Shown here piece after piece: positions 30,403 to 45,400 of a stretch of DNA of 64,000 bases (its first letter is position 1; the number at the start of each line of letters is the position of its first letter). Source of the stretch: Atriophallophorus winterbourni (lineage: Eukaryota > Platyhelminthes > Trematoda > Plagiorchiida > Microphallidae); the NCBI GenBank assembly GCA_013407085.1, contig JACCGJ010001450.1, forward strand, positions 62,001 to 126,000. Direction: 5' to 3'. A program made the position numbers and the translations under genes. Under the pieces are notes generated by a model that worked only from the letters and a program-made list of their open reading frames with translations, had not been told where the DNA came from and did not search any database.

Positions 30403-33400
30403 ATTATTATTACACAAGTCTTTACAGACGATGTGCCAACAAGTATACCGTGAAGAGGGTACATGATGAAAGAAAAAAGGGTTTTTTCTGTCTGTTTACA
30501 CGCCGTTTTTTATCTTTTTTGTCTTTTGAGCGTTCTTGCGCCTCTCTTGAAGTGCCTCGGCGGTTGTTCGAGCATGCCTCTCTAGCCTTTGCATGACCAG
30601 GTGCAACTTGCAAGGCAGCAAGGGTTTTTCCTCACGGTTTACTCCCGAAGCCTTTCCCGCAATCGGGTATGCAGCAAGGCAGCGGAGGTTTGGAATCAGG
30701 GTTTTCCTTCCCTGAGATGGACTGCCCTCCCAGGCTGAAGAGCTCCATCTGCCCGGAGCAAACTGGTTTTGAGGCGTCAGTCATCATAACCTGCAACTTG
30801 TCGTGTGCGATTAACCCGATTAAAATCATTCGTTTTACACGTCTATGATACAGATTTACCAATCGACTGTATATCTATGTCGTCTTGCGTTTAATTGAAT
30901 TTATTTTCTCATCCACGTATTATGTGGTCACAACTAGTTTCCACGTGATGGATTGTAACACGCTTTCCGTCGCGCGATAATTGCAATATTTGAATAATAT
31001 TTATTTTTCATTCTTTGACGTCACGGTTGGTTTTTATGGTTTCTTTAAAAATCCCAATCTTTTTATTTCATATATTTTTCAGGCAAATTCTTTGGAATCT
31101 GGTGTGGATGACCATCTAGTCAATCGTCTGACGCAGCGTTTGCACGAGCTCAAAGTCCGACTGCGAGATTACGAACGTCAGTTCGAAGGTGCTTGGGGTC
31201 ACCGTCCGAGCACGCTGGAGAAACGCGCGGATGCCACGGTACGGCTTTTTCAGTATGCAGACTTGTTTTATAAATTTCGTTTCGTCTCTATAATAGGGAT
31301 TTTCTTTTCGACGAACATGCTATTGTTGATTTAGTCTGTCCTACTAGCTGCGTGATTAGAAACTTAATGCTGTGGTTTTCTATGCCTCCTTTGAGTCTTT
31401 AAATCTTAGGGCACACGTCTAGTGCGATTTAATTCTTTTTATTTGGATAAAGATCCCGACTGTTCTATTCGAACCATACGGAATTGGACATTTGTGGCAG
31501 CCCTATTGACAGTTGTTTCGAAATCTTATAGCATGTCGATGTGTATGGACGCCAGCCTATTTTATTTGTTGATTTTTAACTATATTCCATGTTTTGCGCG
31601 TTAAACCAAAGAATGGAAAGCGTCCTGTATATTGTGCCGTTATCCGTGTATTTTAAATTATCATTGACATGTATGTATGTATGTATGTATGTATGTATGT
31701 ATGTATGTATGTATGTATGTATGTATGTATGTATGAATGTATGAATGTATGAATGTATGAATGTATGTATGCATGTATGTATGTATGTATGCATGTATGT
31801 ATGTATGTATGTATGTATGTATGTATGTATGTATGTATGTATGTATGAATGTATGTATGTATGTATGTATGTATGTATGTATGAATGTATGTATGTATGC
31901 ATGTATGTATGTATGCATGTATATATGTATGTATGCATGCATGTATGTATGTATGTATGCATGCATGTATGTATGTATGTATGCATGTATGTATGCATGT
32001 ATGCATGCATGTATGTATGTATGTATGTATGCATGTATGTATGTATGTATGTATGTATGTATGTATGTATGTATGAATGTATGTATGTATGTAATGCATG
32101 TATGGTATGCTTGTTGTTAAATACATTGTCTACATTTAAGCCAGGGATATTTTACGTGAAATTTTTGTTTTCAACAAAATTGTTTTGTTTAATTTGATTA
32201 CTGCAGCTCTACTCGTAGGGGCTCTGTTATATCACACAAATGAATAATCATAGTTTTCGATCAGAGCCTTCGGCTAAACAGCTTCATCCAAAAAGCAATG
32301 GGTTGGATTGAAAATAAAGGAAAATTGTCGCATCAGCTGTCTGTCTGTTAAAAACAATTTCGTCTTAAAGATGTCGTTAGTTGTCAGCTGTAGGAACTCG
32401 ATTCTGAATTATTTTTGGTAAATTAGCTCCTTTTCCCCAATGATACCCTCTGCTTTCGTGTGAAAGAAACATTTACGAATCGACCGAATCATCGAGGTCC
32501 TCTGCTAAACCTCCAGGTTACGTTTAACTGATCTATGTTCCCTTTGGCATTCACTGTGCGGTTTTGATCTATTGAGCTTGATTCAAAAACGCAATTCCTA
32601 CACGAGTGCTCGGTGATTTACTGCCAACGTGGCACCGATATAAAGTTCTGGTTTTTGTTGACCTGCTTTGTCGATGTCGAGCGAATATTTTTCATGCTCC
32701 ACACCACTACACATAACTGTATACTCCGAACCGAGTGTAACAATAACCTTCGCGACATTCACCGCAGTATGCAGTGTCTTTGTGATCCTTGTTTAGAAGG
32801 CGGCTGATCCTTCCCACCGTAGAGTGAGAGACCAAGTGCAAGTTCTTCAAAACTCGGAGGGTTAGTGTTGTGCGTTTTTATCTTTATCTCTCTCTTACGA
32901 ACGCACGGTTGACTACCTGTTCTTACACCCCCTTAAATTAACTCTTTTGGCGTATTACCGTTTTCGATTATGTAGCACGACCCGGCTATCGTAGACGGTG
33001 CAGCTGAGGTAGCCTGAATATGATATGCACACCAATTTAGAAAGCAGACCAGAATTTATTGTGTTGTCCCTCTTCAGTTTTTCTCACGATTCGACGAATG
33101 CTCCGTAATTGAAACGCATCAAGCGTCTGTACACGTCTTCCACTGATGGTGCTGGTTTCACTGCTATATAATCTCATCTCGGGAAGCAGCCAGTCTTTAG
33201 CCGATACTTTTGCTGACTTTGTGCACTCTTCGAGTTTAAACTATGTGGTTTTGTTTTCACACGGTGTACCTCCGTTCCCATCATTGTCTTTTTGTTTCCC
33301 GTAAACGCTTGTCTCTTTTCTCTACTCACGGTAGATTCGAGATCTGATGGATGAACTGAGCTACATTCGCGCGAAGATCAAAGCGCTTCGAATCAGTGCA

Positions 33401-36400
33401 CCGCAACTAAACGAATCCGACCCAACCATCCACGAGGCAGATAACCACGCACTTCCGGTAACCAGCTATTCTTCACCAACCAACGTTGCCGTGAATTCGG
33501 GCTCGATCACGGAACGTGGCGAGTCGGTTGATTCATCCACGCTCGCTTCGACTAACCGAATTGACTACAGTGAGTCTCGTTTTGCAGTTATATTGAACAT
33601 GGCCGGATTCCAATGTGTCGGAAAACTGACCGCAGTAGTCGTAATGGAAATCAGTTTGTATGCAATCGGTTGAGGCAATTTTGGGGTCATGTTTCGCTTC
33701 GAACACAAAAGCTTTGCCACACCAATGGTGATAGTCGGGACATGGAACATGATTAAGTGGTATTCAAACCACCACCTCGGGGTTGACCTTACCGGTGAGT
33801 AGCCTATAATAAGCCTATGGGGTGACAAGTCACGTAGACATGACCAGGATCATTGATTCACGTGTGTAAAAGTGCATAAATAATGGGATTATGGTTAAAC
33901 AAGTTAAAAAATATAATTATCGTTATCTAATTATCATCTTCACTACATTCAAATTGTCTGACTCGCCCACGACAACCAACTTCCGTTGTTCCCACTATTA
34001 TGGTGGACTCTCACACGTTCACTCTGTTGTTGCCATATAAATACAAACCATGTCCGCACACACTGTGCGCTTGGACCTTGGACTCCCGATCGGCGCTACA
34101 TTCCTTCCTTGTTCTGTTTTCCTGAATGCTGGGTTAAGAACAACGCATAGATTGATAGAGTGTAACGACTGTCTCTCTGGGTTGCGGCATCGACGATTCA
34201 TCCATCATAACAAATAGCTACTTAGTTTCACCTCAGTGCAGTACTTCGTGCTGTGCGGCTAACACCGTACTAAATTGATTGGCCAGAGGTAGTGAGCTGC
34301 ATGCTGAAACAGGCTGGAGTCTCACTACCATTTCCTGTTCTTTTTTCTTCCTCATATCTGTCTAGGCCTGGGCAACTTGCCAGTATCTTATCCCACGTGC
34401 AATCTCTGACTGTGCGGCACTTTGCCTGGATCATGCTTGTGCTTTCTTACCTTACCTTACAGTGCTGCGCGCCAGATGGTGGCGATTTCTGCCCCATACA
34501 CCTTATTGGCCACAAGCCTCAACGATTTCGATTGCTTCCGCATATAGGCGTTGGCTATACGGGTCAACACCGCGTCTTAACACATCTACATTTTCTCAAT
34601 CGACCTTGTCACCTGTATCTAACATACATGCTCTGTCAAGGCTGCCTCTCGCATCCCCGGGCTTCTTTTTTTCTAACGCTTTCACGAAATTTGATTGAAT
34701 GCATGTTCCATTCTAAGTGTATGCCCCTCATCACAGTTTGTTTGTGTTCACTCTTCTATAAACCCCGTAGCTGTTAAGTCCTGTCCTTCCCCATCTTTGA
34801 GAATGGCAGTTAGGCATTCGATACATGCTTTAGGCGCTATCTGTGACACATTCCCTGGGATTGTGATAAGCTGACAACTGTTATCCTCAGTGAAACCAGG
34901 TCCATTTTAGTCTACATTCGTTCTTCAAATTTACTGCTTCTGTCCTGTAATCGATTTGATCTCGTTCGTGAACAGGACGACATATCATGACCACTCAAGA
35001 TAAGACACGTACTTTTCGCTGGACGAATCAGCTAAATTACTTTTTTAGACTTTCGAGCTCTACTACCTTGTTCAATACGGAGGCAAAGGCAACACTAGTC
35101 TATACCCTACCTGTTTTCCTTGTCCGATTTCATAAATCTCAAAACATTAAACCATTAAATGTTGTCAATACCTGATCTGAAGTAGAATCACGTGAAGCCG
35201 TACAATTGAACGGAAAAGCGAACAAAAATAGAGAGCCTTTATAATATTCCAACAAAGTTTCTGATCTGGAATGAAATTCAATAATTTGCCACCGTTAGGA
35301 ATGCTGTTATTTCGAAGTTGCTCAATTAACCCTTTCATGCCTGAATTATTTTCTAACCCGAAATAAAATATTTTTCTTCGGAAACGAGTTGCCCAGGGGT
35401 CAAATAACACAAATAATATAAAAAGTTTGTGATATTCACATAATTGAGAAAATAACAAAATGTAACCAATTGGTTACATCCGGCAGAAGTTATCAGTTTT
35501 CAGGCGTCATTTCCTTATGGCACTGCAATGTACTTTTGTGTGATAGCCTCTATAACATGTTTTGTCGTAGGTCCGACACAGAGCTACATCGCATTTTTGA
35601 CACCTCACTTTAGTCAATCCTTTTACACAGAAAAAATCCTCATGTACCATTTCTTCGACTTGAAATCGGGACGATAAAGTTCGATCAACATATTGCACAA
35701 ATCGACTCCCCCCATGAATTTGTTATATTCTTTTACAACGAAAGGTCTACCAACTTCTACATATGACTTCTGTTTTCGATCCCATCTCATCACTGTATCA
35801 GCCGGTTCTATTCCCGCATATGAAGAAAGTAGGTGAATTGGTTTGTTGTCAAACCACTTCACAGCTATTATATTACTATTGATTTCAACTCTGAAGTCGT
35901 AACTTCCTCTCCCATCTTTTTGTAGCAGTTTATCATTCTCCAGTATACATCTTTTCAGCCTGTTCACACTGACGGTAGACACATTGAGAATACCAGATTC
36001 CTGTAGCTTCCTTGATAAGCCCAATGAAAAGAACCAGTTATCATAAAATAACTTGTAGTTCTTGTGCTTGGGTATACCTTCAGCAAGCCGAAGTGCGTAG
36101 GTTGATGACACTCCAACTTCGACATCTTCCTTCTTCCGATCCTTCCCCGTATAAATCTCGAAGTCATAAATAAGGCCACTCGATCCTGCTCTAGATATGA
36201 CTTTATACCCCCATTTATGTGGCTTTCTTGGATTGTATTGTTTTAAGGAGATATGCGCTTTGGTAGGAATGATTTGTTCATCCACGGCTTGATGTTCTTC
36301 TTGTGGAAGTTTCTGACAGTTCGATTTGATGGAATCCATAATTGATCGAATTTTGAATAGTTTGTCATCTTTGTTGCCATCTTCCTTCTGCAAAATGTTA

Positions 36401-39400
36401 TCAATAAAGTGAAGATAGCGCTTTATCTCCTCATATCTGTCTCGACTCATATTACTCGAAACTACTTTAAGGCTTAAGCCTTTTTTCCAGTAAGTTCGAT
36501 AACTAGGAACTTTGATTATACCAGTTAGGTCACCATGGATGCCTATCAGAGGAAATCTGGGTCGTGGGCGTATGAGTAAGTGTCCGCAGTTATCGATCGT
36601 GCGATCTGCCATGGAAACAATGAGCGCTACACGGTCGTGAGACACTTCCAACAGGCCTGTACGATTTTGGTGACTTCTGCCGGATGTAACATAAAGGTTA
36701 CATCTATTTAAACGCAACGCATTTCGAAGATTTTCTGATTTATTCCAATTTTTTTTACATAATGTCTTTGTAGGCATGACTAAGTTTATATTGGAACAAA
36801 ATTTATAATAACTGAGACTTTCACACGATTTTTATTCGGCTCACAAAACTGCGAATTGTGAGGATACGTTCGAAACCCGTACCAGCACATACTTTCTCTT
36901 TCACTGTGGACAAGTCAATGATGATTGCGAACAAAGAAGAGAACCACCCTGCAGTTGACAAAATTCTGTATGCCGCCGTGCAAAAAAAATTCGGAAAATT
37001 CAGTTAGAATTAGCTTAAAATGACTTGCGAAGTTCATGTAACCAAAAGGTTACATCCGTCCTGAAAGGGTTAATATCGGGGAAAGACAATATGCCTAATC
37101 CCGAATCCCAGTTGTACTGAATAGACCATTGCACCCCACACATACGTGTCCTCACTGGATCAGGATGTCTGCATGTTTTGCCGATACCCTTTCCACTAAT
37201 TTCCAGTCAGCCTCTTTATTGCTCGTAGAAACTATTAGTTCCAATAAGGATTTCGCGGTCACTGGGTACGAATAGCATATTACTGAATTTAAACAGTTTT
37301 CATGAAAGGGCTTATTTCCGCGCATCTGTCAAATTGCGCGGCCCCACGAGACATCGGACATTGAACCGCGTAGTTTCAGCAGCGCCACTTTATTGTGTGG
37401 GTATGGTCCCGGCTGTATGAGCCATCATGTGCTTGTGATCGATATCGACCGAAGGAGGCCAACAACAAGTCACGGTAGTGAGAATCTGTTTTGATCTGAG
37501 TTTTCGCCTGACTCCGTTGCGTCAAACAATATCACATCCCACACATAACTCTGTGATGCTTGATCTATCCGATGTCCCTCTACTCAATCCTTCTACGCAT
37601 CGCATCAATGATGCCATTCTATATCGGTTTCTCGTGCTACGTCGGTTTGAGTTTCACGTTGATGGCACGGTGGTGTGTCGCTTTTTGTGATGCACACGAC
37701 TGCTGAACGTAAATAATGCCGACACCAGTGCGCGTTACTGTAACTTCAGAATAGTACTGTCCAGTGGAGTTTTAGATACTCAAGCGCTTGCGATGCACAT
37801 CCATTGTTGACGTAGGCTGATGGAGATCAACAACGCGGTTCCGATCAAAAATGATGCGCTATCGTCTTGTCTTTCAATATCGATGCAACGTTGAATATGT
37901 GTTTCATTTGAGGCTATTATTACCACCGTAATTTTCTTCATTTTAGCCTCAAAGCAACGCACCAAATCGTTAGATGTTGAGCCTCATCCATGGGCTTCGA
38001 CGACCAGCACCTTGTCCTTCGGCGATGTCAAATCGTCACTTCCTTTACGAGGATCTTTAGATGCTGCAAGTTCGTCAAATCACAAATCACCCGGCCGTGT
38101 TTCTCGTGGACCCGAACAATCGCTGACCGACACATTTGAAGTCCTCGTGCATCGCCTCGCGGAGAAGCGCATTTCTGCCAACCGACCAGAATCACTCGAG
38201 CAAATGACCCCGAAACAAGTACGCTTTCTTCGATAGTCTTTCAACTTATAACTATTATTAAGTCAACGGTTATCAATATAGCCTCCTTGTATTCGATTCA
38301 AACCACAAGCGTTTATTGCTTTTCTGTTATTTTTGTGTAGAGCTTTCATCCTTCTAAACCGGATTGTCACAACCTATTTGTTTTTTTCCACGCTATGCTT
38401 TAAATCACAAGTCGAGTGAACAAAGCAGCCTGCAGTTATGGATTGAACGCCGGCTGAGACGCTGTCAGCTATTCCGGGTCGTACCAAATTCGCTGTGTCA
38501 CCTTTTTTCTGGCTTGTCGCAGCTGATTACCAGCGACAATCAACCAGGTCGTGTAGTGTGTGGGTATGCTTACTTGCTGCTTGCTTAGTCCCTTGAGTTC
38601 CTGGAGGAACATAGGGCCTCGACAACTTGTCTCCAGTTTGGTCTGTCCATAGCATCCAGTTTATTCCAGTTAAGTCCACACTTGCGGATTTCCTCTTCCC
38701 GCGAGCGCTTCCAAGATAGCCTTGGGCGTCCGACCCGTCTCTTCCCAATTGGGTTCCATACCAGAGCATGACGCGTGATGTCATCATAAGGTTTCCGCAA
38801 GGTGTGCCCAACCCATCTCCACTTTCTTCTACTGATCTGCTGGGCGATCGGGTCCTCAGCAGCAATCTGCCACAGGTCTTGATTCCTTATCTTTTCTGGC
38901 CATTTTACCCCAATAATTCGACGAAGGCAATTATTGTGGAATGATTGCAAGCGGCCAGAAGACTTTGCTGTCACTCGCCAGGTTTCCGATCCATAGAGTA
39001 GCACGGATTTGACGTTGCTTCTGAATATACGGAGTTTCGTGCGTTTTGATAGAACCTTCGACTCCCAAATGTGTTTCAAAGCTATGAACGCGTATCTTGC
39101 TTTGCCGATTCTGGCGACTATGTCTTCGCCCGTGCCACCACTTATCGAAACAAGGCCGCCGAGGTAGACGAATTGCGTGACGTCTTTAACTGCTTTACCA
39201 TTGATGGTGATTGATGGGTGTTCATCAATTAGTGTGGGTATACTTACGAAAAAATAATCCACAGTTTTAATGGTGAGAGAGGGATTGCTTAGTGTTCCTT
39301 TTCGTCTGCTGTCAATGTGGGTACTTTAATGGGGATTATAGACGGTTTACATACAGTCAAATCTATCAATCCCTTATTAACATACCGTATTGCTGTAGTG

Positions 39401-42400
39401 TTGCCTTGTCATCCATGCATCGTTGTCACTTTTCTACAAAGCCCTCCTTTTAGATATGCAGTCTTTACAGCTGAAATTGCATTTAGCGCGTGCTCCGTGC
39501 GCGTTCACTGTATTTTAATATTGCGTGACAAGTTTTCATGTGAATGCTTATTAAAGATAGCTTCCTATGCGTGTTAGACAGTCGTTGGGGTGTATTTCAG
39601 GAGCATTTTCCCAATTATTCTCGCTAGCCAGGGATCCGTTACTAAACATGGATCTATCCTGGCGTCGGGTCGTTTCACTTATGGTGTGTTTATAGTTGTC
39701 CGATGCTTGCTTTTGCAAATTTTAGTGATTTTTCATCTGTTTGTGGTAGGTCGAAGAAGAAAAGTTAGCGCTCCAGAAAGCGTTACTGTACTTTGAAAAC
39801 CTCCACGGAAGACCGAAAGGGCGGGAAGAACGCATGATCATGCGACCCTTGTACGACCGCTATCGCACCGTGAAACGTATGTTGAACAAGAATCAACCCA
39901 CATCGAACAATTCTCTGGGTGATATGTGCTCGAACGAACGTTTGCTAGAAACACCCGGCCCAAATTTTCAATGTGCCAACGATGAAGACCGACGCCACGA
40001 TTCCTGTTCAACTGGCTATTTTGTCAATCCTGCTGCAATGAGCTCTCCCTCTAACATCCAGATCGGTTCTAAGAAAGGATCAACATGCTCAACCGTGGGG
40101 TCAAAAACCGTTGACAGTGATCATCGTGATCTGCAATCTGGGCTATATCCCGATCAACGGACAACACGAATGCACCAAAACACTGCGCATCGAGCCAGCG
40201 GATCTTTTGATAACGTCTATCTCGGTAACCATCGTTCTACTTGATGTAGTTTCTTTACGCGTGATACATGTTTCAAATAGCTGTGGTTGTACTTACCTCA
40301 CTGGGGCCCATTGTTACTTTTCAGCACATGTCAAATTTCTTTCCTTTACTAATTTCATACAACAAGGGCGTGTGCAAGCTTAAGCATTGAATTACAGACG
40401 GTACAGTTGTTACAATCAACTACCCACGGAGTTAAGTGTGTTTTATATGAAATCACCAGCATTGCCTCATGAAACGTCAGCTGCCCCAGTACACTGTCTA
40501 GGCCTGGGCAACCTGACAGTATCTCAGTCCACGTGTAGTCTCTGACTGTGCGGCACTTTGCATGGATCAGGCTTGTGCTTTCATACCATACCATACGTTG
40601 GATTGCTGAGCCTAAGGCACGAGTCTAATAAAAGCGATGTTGGCACCCAGGCCGCAGTGACCTAGTGATTGTCAATGCAATACGCAGGTCACAACTAACG
40701 CGAAAACACACGTCCGTGAAAATGTGGTTAAACGTGGTTGTATCAGCAATGACATCTTTTGAGTGTTTCGTCGTAGTATTGCTTTATTTTTGCATGATCC
40801 ATTTTTTGCGTTTGATGATAATCTGTGTCGCTGCTTGACCCTACTGCCCATTCCTTTACATAAGGAATGAAACTAACCCTTCACGACACGCCATCACATG
40901 CATTAACCCCAACATCTCTATCCAATGACATTTAATTTGTGCCATCATTGGAACGATTAAAACCGGTTTGAATGAGCTCACATTTTTGCAACATTTTCTC
41001 GTTGCGGCGGCCGGCACCATCGCTATCCAGGTATAAAAACAAAATCACGGCGGTCCCATTTTCATTTATTCTTTTATTTGGACCTGGATGGCATGGGTTT
41101 ATCACTGTCTATTCACTGTGGTTAAAAACGGAGACATTGATGCGTCGTCACTCATGGCAATCGAGATGCATCGGTTGGATCAAACCACAAGTAAGGTAGC
41201 AGGTAACGCCGTTCCAGCATAGGCTACACGTGGGGATGAGATACTGTCAGGTCGCCAATGCCTAGACAGGTGTAAACAGAGCATAATGGTAGTGTGACTA
41301 CAGTCTGCTCTCGCCTGCAACCAGTTACCAATTGTCAGTCAATTTAGCTGTATGGGGTGCTGAACGAGTTGCCCCGATGCGTAGTTATGGCTTAATATTT
41401 GCAATAATCGTATGCAAACCATTCCGGTTTTCGTTTATTCAGTAACCCTGTAGAAAGGTGATTGAGAATCAATCAACCCTCTGTAATAACCTCATCAGTG
41501 ATTGTAACGAGCGTTGCAATCTATAGTAACCATGCCTCCATTAATCTGCCGTAGTGGACCATCTCCCCTAGTTGTACAGACTGCTGCCGATAAAGTTGTC
41601 CCGATGGCAATCCTATCGTGTGAACCACTACTAGTTATTTGTTTCTTTGCGCGTCTGCCAACTGCCTCGATGCTTAGCTGTCATACATTCGCGACGGACT
41701 AAAGTCCCCTCGTGCGTAGCGGAAGAGGTCTCATAAAAACGAGTGCAAATGACTCTGTCTAAGTACACAATGTCGGTTCAAGAATAAGTACAATCAGTTT
41801 TATAAGGGAATATGTCTACTGTTCATTTCACTTTTCTCCCTTCTACACTATCCGCTTTTCAATCTGCTTGAATGAGACTTGAGTCAAACCAGATTCCGCG
41901 CCCATTTAATAAAATAACAGTTCTATTGTCATGTCGATTCCCTCACATCCTATAGTAATGTTTCATCTCTTTCTACCCCTTTACAGATGGTACTCGCAGT
42001 GTCCATTCCTCCTATCCACGTGATACTGAGCCACACCATGCCAGGCGGTTCACGGCAAACCCGTCATCGGCAAGAGACCATTCGTATAAGACCAACCGTT
42101 TATCCGGCAGTCACTTGTTCGAACAAGCACAACAGCCACCTGCATCGTCCTCTCGTCCTAAATCAGCAGTCTTCGCTCCGGGTCCCGTTGAATCACAGCC
42201 TTCACTGTTTCAGAATAGACGTTTTCTGCCCTCCGCTACCGAAAATAATATCCCGAATTCCATCGCTCCATCCAGGTGATCTTTTCTTAGTTTTCGTCTT
42301 CATTGTTTCCATTTGAATGCGAAACTTTATTTTTGTTAATCCTTTCCTTCTCACAATAAATAATACGGCCATTCCGATAGATAGTCTGGTGTCCTTAGTA

Positions 42401-45400
42401 ATGTGTATGTCTCTCTGATTTCTTGAATATTCGCTCAACTTTGGCTGATTTTAAACATGTCCCGGTCTCATTTTTCTCTGCCTTTTGTTGAATGGAGTGT
42501 ATGAATTGGTCAGCATGTCTTCAACGTTTACTTCTTCATTCAATTACCGTTCTGCATTGATTGCCACGGATAATAAGCTGCAGCGCCTGCCATGTCGCTA
42601 TTTTATTTCCTTCATTGTTGTTCTTGTTTTCCGCTTTACAATATGGTTTCTGGTTTCCGAATTTCGCACAGATGATTCCCTGGCTTTTTGTTATCACGTC
42701 TGGGCGAATCCCTATGCACACACGACCCGAAATTCACACATGGATCCAGTGCCTATCGAAAATTGTCCTATCCTCTCTGTCCATTAACCTTCATGGTGGC
42801 TTTTTTGCGCTTAATCAAGAATATGCGACGTCGAATTCAAGCGTGCGATCGTTGTGCTGACCGAGTTCGCAGTACCAACACGTATGAGTCAAGAAACGTG
42901 TCAACATTGCACGTACTACCTTAGTCCCCACATAAAAGCTAAATCCTCCATTTTGCAAATGAGGATTTATCATCGAATTTGCAAATAAATGGGTTTAGCA
43001 CAACGTCAGAACGGCGTTCGAATGTCAGTCCTCGGATACGCATACCTGACGAGCGGCAATAACCGCGAAACCGGTCGTATACTTCCGTTCTGCTTTTCGA
43101 ACGTCATATACTACTTATTAATAAAATCTGACTTTATACAAAATACTACCTTAAAGTAAATAACCTTAAATGGCCTCTTTTGCGGTCAGTCCGCCGAAGT
43201 ATATCAGCGATGGTTGAACGGAAGCTATCCAAGAGCTGTTTGATAATGATTTTATCAATTACACTGATTGATTAACTTGACCAACCCATTCGTGTTACGA
43301 GACGATATTGCTGTCATTCCACTAAAGGGCTAGTAGAATTTTTCAGCTGATATCTGCCAAACATCACCCGTTCTCAAAAATTGATAATGTAACCCTTATT
43401 CCCAATTACTAAGACTGGTATTTCCATGGTCAGCACAAAATTATTGGCCATGTGGATACCTCGATTCATAAACGTACACGCATTTCTTTGTATTCCGCCA
43501 ATCTATTCGTTTCTGCGTTTTTTACCATCCTGTTTACTTGTCAGCTCACACTCCCCGGTCAAACAACATTTGTCTGAATTGAGCACAGCAGAATTGGAGG
43601 CGGAATTGCAAGAGACGCGTGAATCGAAGCGGCAATTACAAAAAACACTCAAGGATTTTGAACACGAGTTTCTACGAGTCACTGGTTAGTGATCTTTTCG
43701 CTCGAATTCTCGGTGTTTATTTCCCCCTTCATTTAAGCTAAATAAAGATTTATCCTCAAATTGGCAAACGGTATGCATGTGTGAAATCTCACAAGCCTGG
43801 ATCCAGGAAAAGTGCCGCACAGTCGCAGACTGCGCATGGGCCTAGACCGCTATTGATTGTGAAACTGACAGTGAGACTCCAGTGTGTTTCCACATGCAGC
43901 TCACTAACCTTAATCGCTAACATGTTAGCACTTCATGGTTATTCGTGGGCGCCTATTTTACACCAACGGATGGTATGAATTGCTGATCGAGGGCAAGGGA
44001 ATAGTGAACTCACGGAATCACTGATCAAAGCCCCTGGATAGAACAGTGTTCGTGGTCCATTCATGTGAGCAGAAGTGGTGCTGCTCGTTTCCGAACAGTT
44101 TGCAAGTAATTTCCTTTTCACCGCCACCGAAGTCACAATTTCCTGATATCTACTTTGCTGGATTTCATTCAGATTGTTGCCTTATTTATCTGTTTGACCA
44201 AACAGTGTCAACTGAGAATATGCATATCGGATGAATTTATTTGCAAGCCTTTTACCGTTCCACCTGGGCAACCGGGCAGTATCTTAGCCCTCTTGCAGTC
44301 TACGACTGCACGGTATGGTATGAAAGCACAAGCCTGATCCAGGCAAAGTGCCGCACAGTCTGACACTGCACGTGGGCTAAGATACTGTCAGGTTGCTCAT
44401 GCCTAGCTGCTATGAGAAACAAAATAGAAATGACAGTGAGACTACAGCGTGTTTCAGCATGCAGCTCACTACCGTTGGCCAATCAATTTAGCACGATGTT
44501 AGCCACACAGCACAGAAATGCTGCACGATTGCACATCCGTGCACAGCACTTTACCCGGATCAGACTTGTGATTTCACACACACGTGCCTACATACCATTC
44601 TACCATTTTAAGGCGTTCACTTATTCGTTGGTTCTTTTTGTCGAGTTCGGGAGCTCGTGGGGTTTTCTGTAGATGTACTCGGTACTACTACTCGATTACA
44701 TGCTGATACTTTTTGAGTTTTGCACGTTAGCTGATCCCCACTCGTGCCGTGGTACCGAAAACACTCGGTGATTATCTGCCGTTTTAACCATCATTTTTCG
44801 GCCATTGTCGTGATTGCCACGTGGCGACACGTACGAGGGATGATGTCAAGTCATTCGAGGTCAAACCGCGCTCTTATTTTAACATATCGGACGTTGTTAA
44901 CCCAGCTCTCCAGGACACACTCGGTCTAACGTCAATCATACCGAGACCAGTTGCGTTTCCTCTCATCGATTATATTAGGATTCACACCCAGAGGACAGTG
45001 CTTCACCCATTTACCACATCCGATTCCCAAGCGACCTCATTGGTCGATTATTTCGTACTTGGCACTTGGCAAAGAACAAGACAGACGCCTATGTTTGATG
45101 GGCAAATCTCGCAATCGCAACAAAGTTTTCTGCTAGCTCATGTCAGTTGTTACTTCCATCTGATTTGATAGTCAATTTCGTGCCAACCGGTACACTTCAA
45201 GCCCTCGCCACGTTGAGTTCCATTGTCTGACCTTGACGACTTGCGTGTTGTTCAATGGCTCATGTTGCTCTCCGCCTGCTCGTATTTTTGAACAGGTTCT
45301 AACTCGAGCAGTTTTCACACTTCTTCCGCATTCCGAATTGTTACGGGATGGTGATTCTTGTCGTCGGGCTTTTCGGTGTTCACTGCTCTTGCTTTGTCAC

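Noticed and set aside
31576..32197. Long frames on both strands rich in Cys-Met-Tyr-Val or Tyr-Ile-His-Thr
   Set aside because: They are translations of the TGTA microsatellite, without independent support.
34292..34777. 161-codon plus-strand frame
   Set aside because: Its start lies in a short retroposon and the rest has no domain; the same MSCMLK-type start recurs in other copies of that repeat.
44821..45168. 115-codon plus-strand frame
   Set aside because: No recognisable domain; intronic to FAM13; start not supported.
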